Source: Actinoallomurus liliacearum (GTDB lineage: Bacteria; Actinomycetota; Actinomycetes; Streptosporangiales; Streptosporangiaceae). Taken from it: a stretch of DNA of 51,771 nt. The stretch spans positions 1-51,771 of the forward strand of contig NZ_BAABHJ010000034.1 in NCBI RefSeq assembly GCF_039542035.1. Reading direction: 5' to 3'. Below, piece by piece: positions 17,337 through 27,500 of the stretch (the first letter of the stretch is position 1; the number at the start of each line of letters is the position of its first letter). The translations under genes were made by a program, and so were the position numbers. Below the pieces are notes generated by a model. The model was not told the origin of the DNA. It searched no databases and was given only the letters and a program-made list of their open reading frames with translations.

Positions 17337-17392
17337 GCCGTTCATGCTGGTCGCGGGGCCATTGCCGCCGACAGCATCGACCGGTCGAACCT

Positions 17393-17416
17393 GCCGTCCA
17401 CCGATCGGTGGACGGC
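17393..17416. promoter_or_regulatory. Perfect 24-base palindrome upstream of the MMPL operon
   Basis: The left arm GCCGTCCACCGA is followed directly by its exact reverse complement, with no spacer, 57 bases before the MMPL start and 69 before the earliest start of the divergent gene. A gapless palindrome of this length between divergent genes is most likely the operator of a dimeric regulator. The operon's own LuxR-type regulator is one candidate; a TetR protein encoded elsewhere is another. Confidence 0.6.
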
Positions 17417-17484
17417 GGGCGTCACCGCGCCCCGGGGACCCGCTCCACGCGCCCTGTGCCATGATCGGGACCCGCCGTACCGCC

Positions 17485-18468
17485 ATGGAGAGGATCGCGA
17501 CCTTGTCGGCATCCGCTGAGTCCCTGATCGCCGACATCCCCGCGTTCGCGCCGTACGCCCGCCCGGCGACCCTGCTGCGGCCGGCGGCGGGTTCTCCCGG
17601 CGCCGGTGACAGCTCCGTCGGCGGGCCGCTGCTGTGGCCGGCGGACGACCCGTGGCCGGTCTGCCCCGCGCCCCACCTCAAGGAGGTGCGCGAGAAGCTG
17701 ACGGACGAGGAACGCGAGACCTGGCAGCGGATCGACCACGCCATGAAGGAACGGCACCGTCAGAATCCGGGCCGGGGCTACGAGGTCACGGCCGAGGAGG
17801 CCCGGATCCAAACGGAGATCATGGCGGGCGCGTCGGCGCTCGACATGACGAACTGGGAGAGAATCCGCTCGGTGCAGGACACCTCCGGTCCCGGCGTCCC
17901 GATGGTCCCCGTCATCCAGCTCTACGCCCGGGACGTACCGGGAGACCACTGGCCGGCCGGGATGGACGTCCTCCAGGTGCTGTGGTGCCCGAACGACCAC
18001 AGCGACCTCCCGGGCCAGCGCTACTACTGGGGCCCCACCGTCGAACTGCGCTATCGATCGTCGTCCACCGTGGCGACGACGCTGACGCACCCTCCCCGGC
18101 CGGACCGCGCGGACAAGTCCTACCTCCCGCACCCTTGCACCATCGCCCCGCTGGAGATCGTCGACCTCCCGGAGCAGGACGAACTGCCCGAAGACCTCTT
18201 CGATGAGGGCGACCGCTGGGCGGAGGCGCGTGACCTCGAGTTCAACCGCGTCCTGGCCTGCCGCCCCGGCTGGAAGGTCGGCGGCTGGCCCAGCTGGCAC
18301 CTGACCGACTTCACCCCCATCGACTGCTCCTGCGGCGCGCGCATGCGGTTGTTCCTGACCATGGACAGCGGCGACGACCCGGACATCGTCGTCGGCCGCT
18401 ACGGCGAACTCCGCGTCTTCACCTGCCCGGTGGACGCCTCCCACCCGATCAGGCTGAACATCCAGTAA
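17485..18468 (+). CDS. Uncharacterised protein, DUF1963/YwqG-like by pattern
   Basis: About 327 residues from ATG 17485; TTG 17503 has a better ribosome site (GGAGAGGA, eight bases) and would remove six residues. Cytoplasmic, no signal peptide. Features: early PLLWPADDPWPVC, middle WCPNDHSDLPGQRYYWGP, and a cysteine cluster near the end, PIDCSCGARMRLFL then FTCPVDASHPI, that could bind a metal. The opening turn and the cysteine end resemble YwqG/DUF1963 proteins, often of unknown role; I am not certain of the family. First of three same-strand genes without known partners, divergent from the MMPL operon. Confidence 0.65.
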   Translation: MERIATLSASAESLIADIPAFAPYARPATLLRPAAGSPGAGDSSVGGPLLWPADDPWPVCPAPHLKEVREKLTDEERETWQRIDHAMKERHRQNPGRGYEVTAEEARIQTEIMAGASALDMTNWERIRSVQDTSGPGVPMVPVIQLYARDVPGDHWPAGMDVLQVLWCPNDHSDLPGQRYYWGPTVELRYRSSSTVATTLTHPPRPDRADKSYLPHPCTIAPLEIVDLPEQDELPEDLFDEGDRWAEARDLEFNRVLACRPGWKVGGWPSWHLTDFTPIDCSCGARMRLFLTMDSGDDPDIVVGRYGELRVFTCPVDASHPIRLNIQ

Positions 18469-18513
18469 CGGTCTTCCCGGAGCGCCTCTCGTACGAGAAA
18501 GGGATCCGCCACC

Positions 18514-19020
18514 ATGCCGACTCTGATCTGCCGGACCTCCGCCGAGGTGTGGGTGGACGCGTCCACGGTCGACCTGGTCGGCGAGGACCTGGTGACGGAG
18601 TTCGAACCGGACTGGACCGCGACGGGCCTGGTCGACGCCGACCCCGACGGCGACGGCGCCTGCGTCATCTGCGGCCAGGAGATCGGCGACATCGCCGTCA
18701 CCGCCGAACTCTGGGACGACGCCCCGCCCCCGGTCGCCAACGACTGGCAGGACGTCGCCGAGGTGTCGGTCGCCTGGCGATCCGCGTTCCTGGACTTCGG
18801 TACGACGGGCGGCGGCGACGACCCCGCCGAGCGGCTGGACCTGCCCGGCCCCGGCGACTACCGACTGCGCGTCCACGGCCGCAACCGCGACGACGGCGAC
18901 CCCCGTACGGACGGCGACCCGGTGGAGGAGTACCTGATCCAGGTGTGGCCCGCCCCGCCCGGCGAGCCCGTCACCATCAAGTCGACCAGCGAGACCGCGG
19001 CCCTGTGGCGGGACCGGTGA
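18514..19020 (+). CDS. Hypothetical protein
   Basis: 168 residues, starting 45 bases after the previous gene with a weak GAAAGGG site before ATG. Acidic. It carries a CVICG pair and, near the end, GDYRLRVHGRNRDD followed by EEYLIQVWP. The latter stretch occurs in actinomycete proteins often found near toxin-immunity or spore genes, but I cannot name the family. Likely co-transcribed with the gene before. Confidence 0.65.
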   Translation: MPTLICRTSAEVWVDASTVDLVGEDLVTEFEPDWTATGLVDADPDGDGACVICGQEIGDIAVTAELWDDAPPPVANDWQDVAEVSVAWRSAFLDFGTTGGGDDPAERLDLPGPGDYRLRVHGRNRDDGDPRTDGDPVEEYLIQVWPAPPGEPVTIKSTSETAALWRDR

Positions 19021-19109
19021 GGCGCCGAAGCCCCCGTACGATCCGCGCGGAGGCCGCGGCCACGTAATCCCGTGGCGTGGGCGCCCGACGCGCGCCAGGA
19101 TGAAACGCC

Positions 19110-20099
19110 ATGGGGCAGCGCGCGAACTTCGTCCTGGTAGACGACACCGGCTGGCGGCTGTACTACGACCACTGGGCCGCCGGCCGGATCTGCTCCGTCC
19201 TGGTCGCCGGCCCCGAGGCGGCCACCCGCTTCATCACCGCGCAGCACCAGTCCGCGCAGGACGAATGGCTCGACGACATCTGGGCCGAAGGCGGTGCCCT
19301 GGTCGACCATCGCACCCGCCGGCTCCTCTTCTACGGCGACGAACTGATGCTGAACCTGCTGGCCAAGCGCGTCTTCGCGCGCCTGCTGTCGCGCACCTGG
19401 CCGGGCTGGGACGTCCGCTGGGCGTACGACGGCCTGGGCGACTTCGCCGCCCACGTCGGCCTCGACCGCGCCATCGTCCGAGCCGCCGGTGATCCGGAGA
19501 TGCCGGACGACCTGCAGCCGAACCCGTCGAAGGACTGGCCGCCGCACCTGGTGACCGTACGGGACGAGGCGGGCCGGCTCCTCGTGTACCCGTTCGACTG
19601 GGCGGACGACCACAGCGCCTGGCAGGGCCCCGGCCTGCTGGACCGCCTCCCCGCAGACGGCCTCGCCCAGGTGACCCTGCCCGTCATCCCGGACGGCGGC
19701 CTGCACGTCGACGTCCGCTCCCGCACCGCCGGCGCGTGGTCGATCGAGCCCGTCCCCGGCCTGCTGCCCAAGCTGACCGACCTGTGGCCCGGCTGGCAGG
19801 TCGAGTTCTGGGCGGACCGGTACGAGGAACAGGCCCGCCGCTGCGGCGAAGCGGTCACCTTCCCGCCCCTCGACGACTCCGCCGCCCTCGACGAACTCCT
19901 CGCGGCCATCGCCAAGCGCCTCGGCAAGAACCCGGTGCCCGACATGCTCGCGCTGGCCCATCGCCTCGACCCTGCCACCGGCGAGGCCCCCGTCGTCGAG
20001 CTCCACCCGCTGTTCACCGCCCACACCCAGGTCGACCCGACCCCGACCGAATGGTCCGCCGTCCTCCGTGCGGCGGCCGACCTGCGGAACGACCTGTAG
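19110..20099 (+). CDS. Hypothetical protein
   Basis: 329 residues; ATG 19110 follows AGGA about 11 bases upstream. No signal peptide or membrane helix. It opens MGQRANFVLVDDTGWRLYYD and is rich in Trp and acidic residues, with two similar blocks, TWPGWDVRWAYDGLGDF (about 97-113) and LWPGWQVEFWADRYEEQ (about 228-244), suggesting an internal duplication. Proteins of this kind are widespread in actinomycetes without an assigned role. No partner gene gives a hint. Confidence 0.65.
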   Translation: MGQRANFVLVDDTGWRLYYDHWAAGRICSVLVAGPEAATRFITAQHQSAQDEWLDDIWAEGGALVDHRTRRLLFYGDELMLNLLAKRVFARLLSRTWPGWDVRWAYDGLGDFAAHVGLDRAIVRAAGDPEMPDDLQPNPSKDWPPHLVTVRDEAGRLLVYPFDWADDHSAWQGPGLLDRLPADGLAQVTLPVIPDGGLHVDVRSRTAGAWSIEPVPGLLPKLTDLWPGWQVEFWADRYEEQARRCGEAVTFPPLDDSAALDELLAAIAKRLGKNPVPDMLALAHRLDPATGEAPVVELHPLFTAHTQVDPTPTEWSAVLRAAADLRNDL

Positions 20100-20190
20100 G
20101 GCCTACTCCCGGGGACGATTACGGCCGCCCCGAAAGTCCTCAGACCGCCCCAGTAGGCTCTCCGCACCGACGGGGGACGGGAGGGACTCG

Positions 20191-21009
20191 ATGGGCCTGA
20201 GGGACCGCGTAGGCGATGCGCGGCGTACGGCGTCGGCGGCACTCGACACCGGAGCGCACGCGGTCCGCGCCACCGGACGCGGCGCGACCCGGGTCGGCGG
20301 CACCGCCGCCGCGGCGGCCAAGGACGGCAACGACTGGGTGATGGAACAGCTCAGGTCCGTCCCGCCACCGGTCCTTCCCCTGACGGAGGAGTGGCGCCTG
20401 TCGATCGGCGCGCTCATCACCCGGCACCCGAAGGCCCCCGCCCTGATCGGCAAGCTGCTGTCCCCGCTGGACAGCTTCGGCGCGATCGCGGTGGGCCCGA
20501 AGGAGATCGGCTTCGACGGCGACGAGGTCGAGTGGGAACGCGTCCTGGAGATCCGCACTCGCATGGTGGGCGAGCTCGCCGCCGGCGCCGTCTGGGACTT
20601 CGCGATCGACGACCTGCGCAACCGGCTCCCACCGGTCCCCGGCCGCAAGTGGGCCGTCACCAAGGTCCTCCAGATCGTCATGGCCATGTCCGTGGACCTG
20701 GAGGACCGGATCGAGGACGACCCCCAGGGCGAACTGCCGGACCGGGTGGCCTGCGAGATCGTCTACCGAGGCCGGATCCGCAAGGAGAAGACCGTCACCG
20801 CCGGCCTCTTCTCCAGCCTCGCCCTGTGCATGATGCCCCAGGTAGGCGAGGCCCTAGCGCAGAGCGCCGCCGAACGCGGCATCCCCGTCGTCCACGCCGA
20901 GCGCCACAAGACCCTGTCCGTCAACGAACGCGTAGCCACCCTGCGCAAACGCCGAGCCGCCCTAGCCGCCAGCGCCGGCGAACTCGAATCCGCCGCCGAG
21001 GAGAAGTAG
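20191..21009 (+). CDS. Hypothetical cytoplasmic protein
   Basis: 272 residues from ATG 20191 with GGGAGGGA seven bases before. The first 45 residues are Ala/Arg/Gly rich and possibly helical; then a compact domain with LTEEWRLSIGALITRHPKAP and FGAIAVGPKEIGFDGDEVEW (a PH-like strand pattern), and a long C-terminal helix LRKRRAALAASAGELESAAE. Family not recognised. It is the last gene of normal high-GC composition before the defence island; the GC content drops right after its stop. Confidence 0.65.
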   Translation: MGLRDRVGDARRTASAALDTGAHAVRATGRGATRVGGTAAAAAKDGNDWVMEQLRSVPPPVLPLTEEWRLSIGALITRHPKAPALIGKLLSPLDSFGAIAVGPKEIGFDGDEVEWERVLEIRTRMVGELAAGAVWDFAIDDLRNRLPPVPGRKWAVTKVLQIVMAMSVDLEDRIEDDPQGELPDRVACEIVYRGRIRKEKTVTAGLFSSLALCMMPQVGEALAQSAAERGIPVVHAERHKTLSVNERVATLRKRRAALAASAGELESAAEEK

Positions 21010-21187
21010 CACGCTCCCAGAGTGACGTGATGGGGCTGGAGAGCCGCCAACGAAAACTCCACCGATCTGGGGCGCCTTCGCTGTGCGGCCTACGTCTGAC
21101 CGAGCGCTTCGTTGGAGTGATTCCCTGTAGGACTGAGACGTTATCCGGACAGCAGCTTAGATATCCATGCCTGCGGCCCATAGCGGG

Positions 21188-22396
21188 CTACTGCAAAGCC
21201 GGAAAATCCTGCCTCAGCCATTCGCGAACGTCGTCGAAAGTGTTGTATCCATGTTGGCGAAGGACATCGGTGATGTCACGGCCGCACACAAGAGCAATCG
21301 GATGGCCGTCATCGCGCACCTCTTCTTGAACTTGCTGGGCGAAGTAGGAGGTCGTGACGAAGACTCCGAAGTTGCGGTGACGCAACCGTGAAATCAGCCG
21401 TGAGACCTCTCTCACGCCGACGGAGTTCGTCGCTGCATAGCACTTTGCTTCCAGGGCGAAGTCGATGGCGATGCGGTCAGCCGGCGGGCCGATGACGTAT
21501 TTGCCCACCGCGTCGCGGCCGCCGTCTCTGCTAGGGCGTGTGACATCACACTCTCCGGTCGCCGGAGCTAGCAGTCGCCACAAAGCGACTGCGCAGGCTT
21601 CGAAGCCATGTTCGCGTCCGCGGAAGTGCTCGCGGATGACCTCCAAGATTCCTGCGCCCTGGGGGTCATCCGGCATCTGCCTGGCTCTAGACCTGATCGT
21701 TGTAGTGGCAGGCGCGAGCAGCGGAGTGTAGGTACGGTTGGAGACCCAGGCTTTCCAGGTTTCCGGGCATCCGCTAATGAGGGGGTCACCGCCGACCAAG
21801 ACATGTGTGAGCCAGGACCGGGAAATCTTCTCCTCGTTCAGCACCGTGAAGCGTGCGCGGTAGTTCTGAAAGCGTCGGCCATCGGCGGCTCGCCAGACGG
21901 CGGCCAGCTCATCATCGGCGGTCAGAGCAGGGCCGCCAGGCGCGAGCATGCCTCGGAATCTCACATCGCGCCCCTGGCCGACCTTCTCGAACAGCAGGAA
22001 CGGCGGGACCTTGGCGCGCCCTGCGGTGGACCCGTGTGCAGCGGTGAAGACATCACGTAGCAGGAGATTGCCACTACGGGGAGTGTCATGCAGCTCTCTA
22101 CCTGGCGTGCGGTTATCTCCGAAGTAGGTGAAGGTACCGGTCTGCAAGTCCAAGTAGTCCGGCCAGTCCAGTTCACCGCCCGTTGTGTAGAGAACCGAGA
22201 CGCGAACAGTACCTCTGGTCGGCGATCCACAGTGCCGGAAACCCCCCTGATTCCCGACACCGGGTATGAGCTTGGCGATCGGGCCATCGCCTGCATGCCC
22301 GCTGGATCCTCCGGCGTAGACGGAGTCAATGAAGAGATCAGCGGTGCTGATATCAGCGAAGGAAACCCTTCGTTCCGCTGGAGTGGCGGGAGACAT
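21188..22396 (-). CDS. AspBHI-type modification-dependent restriction endonuclease
   Basis: 402 residues. The N-terminal 150 residues match the AspBHI recognition domain (MspJI group, SRA-like): ADLFIDSVYAGG, GVGNQGGFRHCG, VLYTTGGELDWPDYLDLQTG and FTYFGDNRTPGRELHDTPR. The C-terminal domain (about 250-400) is an Mrr-like PD-(D/E)xK nuclease: DGGRDAVGKY with Asp295, then DFALEAKCYA with Glu316 and Lys318, and FGVFVTTSYFAQQVQEE. Proteins of this group cut DNA at a distance from 5-methylcytosine sites. It sits downstream of DrmB in the same direction, 229 bases away, so it may have its own promoter. Beside a cytosine methylase its target sequence must differ from the self-methylated site. Specificity cannot be read. 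Confidence 0.75.
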   Translation of the reverse strand: MSPATPAERRVSFADISTADLFIDSVYAGGSSGHAGDGPIAKLIPGVGNQGGFRHCGSPTRGTVRVSVLYTTGGELDWPDYLDLQTGTFTYFGDNRTPGRELHDTPRSGNLLLRDVFTAAHGSTAGRAKVPPFLLFEKVGQGRDVRFRGMLAPGGPALTADDELAAVWRAADGRRFQNYRARFTVLNEEKISRSWLTHVLVGGDPLISGCPETWKAWVSNRTYTPLLAPATTTIRSRARQMPDDPQGAGILEVIREHFRGREHGFEACAVALWRLLAPATGECDVTRPSRDGGRDAVGKYVIGPPADRIAIDFALEAKCYAATNSVGVREVSRLISRLRHRNFGVFVTTSYFAQQVQEEVRDDGHPIALVCGRDITDVLRQHGYNTFDDVREWLRQDFPALQ

Positions 22397-22625
22397 GCCC
22401 GATTTCTACCACTAGGCGGTGACAATCCACCAGGTCGTCCGGAGCCCTGCGACCAGTACGGGGTTCCCGACCGGCCTGCAGCGTTGAACGCCTCCGGCTA
22501 GGTAGACCATGCGTTTATAGACACGCGCGATCACAACTTAGAGTGAAGCGCGTGCAGCGGCGAGCCGAGCGAAGAAATTGGGTTCTGTTTTGCTCAGGCC
22601 TATATTTCTCGCTATAAATGGTGAA

Positions 22626-24512
22626 TCAAAAAAAACCCACTCTTGGGGCCTTGAGAGAGCCGACTACAAGTCCGCGATCGAGGAAGCGGTTGAACTCTTC
22701 GCATGAGGTTTCGGGAAGCAGTGCGCAGGAGTGGCAGGCGGCCAGGTTACACGAGTCAGGCCCTTGGCCTGTCTCACCAGTCTCCATGCAGATGGGATCC
22801 GTCGAGCACCATTCGGCGTTGGCTAGCGCAGCTTCCCAGACACGCTCGAGATTGCCCGGCCTTCCCATGCGGACCAGACCTCCCATGGTCCCCTCGGCGT
22901 CTCCGGCAGCTGTATAGATCAGCAATCCTGCCATCGGAGTCTCCGGGTCGGAATCGACGAAGAGCCGCTCCCGCAGGGAGGCAGTGCTGTAGCCGCATTC
23001 GAATATGAGCTGGTTGATGAGGAGGTGGGCGACCGTATGAATCAAGATCAGGCGAGGGGAGATGTCGCGCTCGGCCGAGCCGCGGACAGCGCGGACGTCT
23101 TCGTAGTGGCGTGCTAGCCGCTCGGCGCGTCCCCTGACGTCAGGCCTCCGCTCCCAATCCTGCAGGCGAGGTTCTTCGAGTTCAAGGTAGATGCCCTCGC
23201 CGTTAACGGTGTAGGCCGGGAGCCAATCGCGATTTGGTCCGAGCTGCTTCAGCCGTAGCCGCTTCTTGCCTTCGCGGAGCTTGAGGTCTGCAGACGTCAC
23301 GCGGGTAAAGCCCCAGAGTGCCCGCGTCTCGCGCAGGAGTTCTACCAGTCGCACCCTTGCGAAGGTTCCAGACACCGCATCGCCGTAGGGATCGCTGGGC
23401 TCGGCGACGACGAGAGCCGGATGGCGTAGCCTCTCCCGGAGCGTTTCATACTCGGGGCGCCGCCAGTCCACTTGAGATAGATCGTCGAGGTCGTATTCCT
23501 GCTCTCCTATCGCCTTCCCTTGGTACTCAGCTAGCGCATCATTGACCTGTTCGTCGGTGTATTTATCCGCAATGCCAATGCCATCCATTTCACGGAAGTC
23601 CTGGACGGTGACCCTACCTCCGTTCCTGGCTTTGGCGAGACTCATGGCAGAGGAGAAGGCCTGTGATTTGACGATTTCAATCAGCTTCTCCGGCGTGGAG
23701 GCTGGACTCTGTGGTAGGTAGATGGAGCTCTCCACCAGCGGGAAGTAGACGTTGGAGGCACCGCGCAGGCTGGCTCGGATCGGCTGCCCACACGGTTCGG
23801 GATTCTTGCCGAGCCACGGACGCGATCCGCTGCAGGAGAAGTCGGAGCCGCGTTCGAGTGTGCTGCTCAGCACGGTGGTTTCGCCGCCGTCGCTGCGGAT
23901 CGTATTCATAACATTCTCTAGTGTGCGACGCCTTCCGCAGCTGTCACAGGACACTTCTTGGCCTGCCAGGGATCCACCACCTCGCGAGCGCAGGCGGAGC
24001 ACGCCAGCGCAGTCTGGCTGCACGGATCGGTGCACCCATTCGCGCCAGGGAAAGTCGTCCAGGTGCCCGCGCTCGCACACCGTGACGAAAGGGACCTGGG
24101 CCATAACCGGACCCTTGCCCTTGCCTGCGGCCTGGTGACTCGGGTCGGCGCAGCGTGCCTTGCCATCCAGCGTCAGCGGGCTCGCCTGCAGGCGCTTGCA
24201 GTAGGGACAGAAGTTCCAGGTCGGAAAGCGGAGGAATGGAATGGTGATCCCGATATTAGTCGTACGGTCGTTGGGCCCCCGGGATCCTCGAGTGGGGCGC
24301 ACGTAGTGTGGGGGCAGCCGAAAATGGCTGACCCTGAGGCGTCGTTGCAGGCGCCATTCATCGACGCGGAATTCTCCGGGGTCGGCCTCCTCGCCTTCGT
24401 ACCAGTGGTCTAGTCCAGCAGCGATCACGGACGTCCCGTCGAGGAGTACGGTCATAGCGCCTGTCCCGAAGGGAGAGATCAGCTGCGATCGGCGGATGTT
24501 CCCACTAGTCAT
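22626..24512 (-). CDS. drmB: DISARM system protein DrmB (DUF1998)
   Basis: 628 residues. Opening RRSQLISPFGTGAMTVLLDG is the usual DrmB start. Zinc-ribbon pairs CPYC (102-105) and CDSC (189-192); the DUF1998 domain at the C-terminus contains LIHTVAHLLINQLIFECGYS, GLLIYTAAGDAEGTMGGLVR and six spaced Cys ending CNLAACHSC. In DISARM, DrmB binds DrmA and together they recognise DNA ends of incoming phage. The ATG begins on the last base of the DrmA stop (TAATG), so stoichiometric coupled translation is expected. A run of eight T just before the stop could act with a weak hairpin as a terminator. Confidence 0.85.
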   Translation of the reverse strand: MTSGNIRRSQLISPFGTGAMTVLLDGTSVIAAGLDHWYEGEEADPGEFRVDEWRLQRRLRVSHFRLPPHYVRPTRGSRGPNDRTTNIGITIPFLRFPTWNFCPYCKRLQASPLTLDGKARCADPSHQAAGKGKGPVMAQVPFVTVCERGHLDDFPWREWVHRSVQPDCAGVLRLRSRGGGSLAGQEVSCDSCGRRRTLENVMNTIRSDGGETTVLSSTLERGSDFSCSGSRPWLGKNPEPCGQPIRASLRGASNVYFPLVESSIYLPQSPASTPEKLIEIVKSQAFSSAMSLAKARNGGRVTVQDFREMDGIGIADKYTDEQVNDALAEYQGKAIGEQEYDLDDLSQVDWRRPEYETLRERLRHPALVVAEPSDPYGDAVSGTFARVRLVELLRETRALWGFTRVTSADLKLREGKKRLRLKQLGPNRDWLPAYTVNGEGIYLELEEPRLQDWERRPDVRGRAERLARHYEDVRAVRGSAERDISPRLILIHTVAHLLINQLIFECGYSTASLRERLFVDSDPETPMAGLLIYTAAGDAEGTMGGLVRMGRPGNLERVWEAALANAEWCSTDPICMETGETGQGPDSCNLAACHSCALLPETSCEEFNRFLDRGLVVGSLKAPRVGFF

Positions 24513-27500
24513 TAGCTATCTCCCTGATAGTCATCGCTCCGGTTATAGGACCGCGTGATGGCGGCCTTGCATTCCGCATCGACGTTGCGCATTGACGCGG
24601 GTACTTCCCATGAGGTCCCGGTCTGCTGGCCTGGGGCAGGCTCGCCTGCGAAGCGCATCAGCCCGTTTCGCGGGTCACCCGCCCTAGCATCGGCCCTCCA
24701 CTCGCTGGGTTCCCATTGCTCCCATTCGTCTAGCCGTTCGTTGACAGTGCGCTCGGCCGCCTTTCGTTCGTTGAAGTCGACCTTGTAAGCGCGATCCAGG
24801 AGGATCTTTGCAGCCTCGCTGGTCAGCTGCTCGGGGAAGGGCCAGGGAAGCAGGCCATCGCCACCGACCAGGCGAACGTACGAGATAAGTGCGGCATGCA
24901 GTGCTCGCTTCATCACTGGTAGCGCGAACGGCGTCACGCTAGTTGGTTCGACCTGTGAATAGAGCCGCTCATGGTAGGTACGGAAGCGCTCGTAGTGAGA
25001 ACGATCGCGAGGTTTGGCCGCGCCGTACAGACTGATTACGAGCCCCGGCCGTTCGTCCCACCGTCGCCCGACGCGGCCCGACACCTGGATGTACTGGGCA
25101 GTCGTCTTGGGCTGGCCGACAATCGCCATGAGAGAGAGGCGGTCGATGTCCACTCCGACCTCGATGATGTTGGACGCCAGGCAGATATCCACGACGTTGC
25201 CCGCTCCGTAGACGACAGACAGTTCATCGATCGCCCTGGGAATCTCGTCGTTCCGCCGTCGACTGGTGAGTTCCATGATGCTGCGGGGGAAGCGGTTCCG
25301 CTCGAGCCCGTCGCGCCTACGGAGTCCTACAAGGTAGTCAGGGATGTCAGCCTGAAGGAGGGAGAGCGAGTTCCCGAGCTCGCGGAGGCTGTTGAAGAAC
25401 CACAGGCTGGTCCACCAGGGATCTCGCTGCTCCTCGGCCAGAATTGCCGGGGCCTGGAGCATGGCCGCGGCCACCCTGACCTGAACGCTCTGCATGGAGC
25501 CCAGAGCGGGGGCGTGGACGCCAACGTACCTGCGGCCGGGGAGAAGCTGCCCGTCGTTGTCGCGGGCCCATACCGAAAAGAAGGAGTCGCTGGCCTCGAG
25601 CCCGGGTGGCGGGAAGAGCGCGACGTCGTTCCTCGCGTAGACGGCGGCCACCTGCTCCTGGTAGCGACGGATAGTCGCGGTCGATGAGACGATCTTCGGC
25701 TTGACGGGCTCTGGGGTTCGGTCGTCGGTGCAGAGAGTCTCGATCACGCTCTCGTATAGGCCCACCATCGAGCCGAGCGGGCCGGAGATGAGGTGGAACT
25801 CGTCCTGAATGATCAAACCAGGGGGAGAGACTTGTTGCTCTCCCGATTCGTCCAGCCCGAAAAGCGCGCGAGAGCACGGCTGCCAAGCCATGGTCGCGAA
25901 TTTGTCCACCGTTCCTATGATCATCGATGGCGGTGCTTCGTAGATGTCGTCATCAACCACCAGCGTCGGGAGCGCCTTGTGGAAGGGGCATCGCTCGTCC
26001 GGGCAGTGCAGGGTGACCCGGTCGCGGAGCTTGCGATATCCGGGTACGACGCGGGGCACCCGTCGGCCTCTCCTGCCCTGGGATCCGCTCTGTTTCTGCC
26101 CGTCGGTAGGGCCCATCTTCGCCGCGCACCAGGGACATCTTAGGAGCAGAAAATCGTTGGGTGCCGTGTTCGGCTTGGTGACTAGCTGGTCCCACGACTT
26201 GACTGCTTGATCGCGCGTGTTTGGAGTGGTCGAGCCGCCGAGCCATACGCCAATGCTGTACGGTTTGCCGCCGAGATCTGTTCGCCCGGACCGGATGACC
26301 TCCATCGCGCAGATCAGCGATGCCGCGCGCGAGAACTGCTGGGCGGTCAGGAGTCGCAGTGTGTACCGCATGATGACTTCGGTCCCAGTATCCGAGGGGT
26401 CCCGCAGGCGGCGCAGGAACATCGCGAACGCGGCGACCGCGAGATATGCCTCGGTCTTGCCACCGCCGGTGGGAAAGAAGATGAGCTCCACGGTCTCCCG
26501 GTCATCGCTGCCAGGGACAGCCACCGATTCGACGACCGCGAGCAGAAACGCGATTTGAAACGGTCGCCAGTTACCGCGGCCTTCCGGCACCTCCCCCTTC
26601 GGCATCGCTCCGGCGACTTGGACGGAACCCGATGCATCTACAGTGGTCTCGCGGACCTTCACGGCAGACCGTGCCTGTTGGATGAGCATTGCCTCGTTCG
26701 CCAGCCGGAACGCGAGAGCGGCTTCCGAATCCTCGCGGATCAGTTTCCAGCCCCGCCGCATGCGCTCTAGCGCCCTGTCACAATCGCGGAGGTGGCGCTC
26801 GGCGGCCGCACGGTGTTCTTGGGGAAGTTCCAGCGAGTTCTTCCTACGGTCAGCGATCCAAGTTTCATACCCAGAAATCAGCCGCTCGATCTGGCTGCTA
26901 GCTTCGCCCTGCAATGCTGGTTCGGCGAGCGCTTGCATGCTGACCGAGAGGCGCTCACCGCCAGGGAGGACGATATCTGGTGTGACGCTCGGCGCCTCGA
27001 ATGACGGCAGGCACACGGCTTTGATCCGCTGAACCGAATCTAGGGGCTCGCGCTCCCAGTCGGCGGCGCATCCGTGCCCGAGCGCGAACGTCTGGTGGCG
27101 CCGGTAGAGCAGCGCGATGGACTGCTCCTCCTCGCTGAGCTCCCGCCGCCCGTGGTTTTCCGGATAGGGTAGGAACGCAGCACCGTCTTCTGCCGTGATT
27201 TCGAAGCCTGCTTGAAAAAGAGATGCCTCGTCCTTACTCCCCGACGAACGGTTAGTAAGCGTAATAGTGATTAGGTGGTCGCCATTGACCACCCGGCTGA
27301 ACGCGTTAATTTCGACTTCTAGCCCATCTCCGTTTTCGATCGCAGAGCGGGGATGGGGCCAGACCTGACGGCGTTCGTTTCCGGGGACAGCGAGGCGCTC
27401 TGCGGGGAAGACCGCTCGAATGGTGACTGGCGTGCGGACCCACCACTGTCGCTCGCTATCAGCGATCACAACCGGAAACGGCCGATAGCGACCGATCTCA

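Noticed and set aside
15606..17519. 637-residue plus-strand frame opposite the MMPL gene
   Set aside because: Composition artefact of GC-rich third positions; the minus strand has clear RND repeats.
22618..22660. Intrinsic terminator at the DrmB end (T8 run)
   Set aside because: The hairpin before the T-run is short and imperfect and lies within coding sequence, so I do not list it as a feature.
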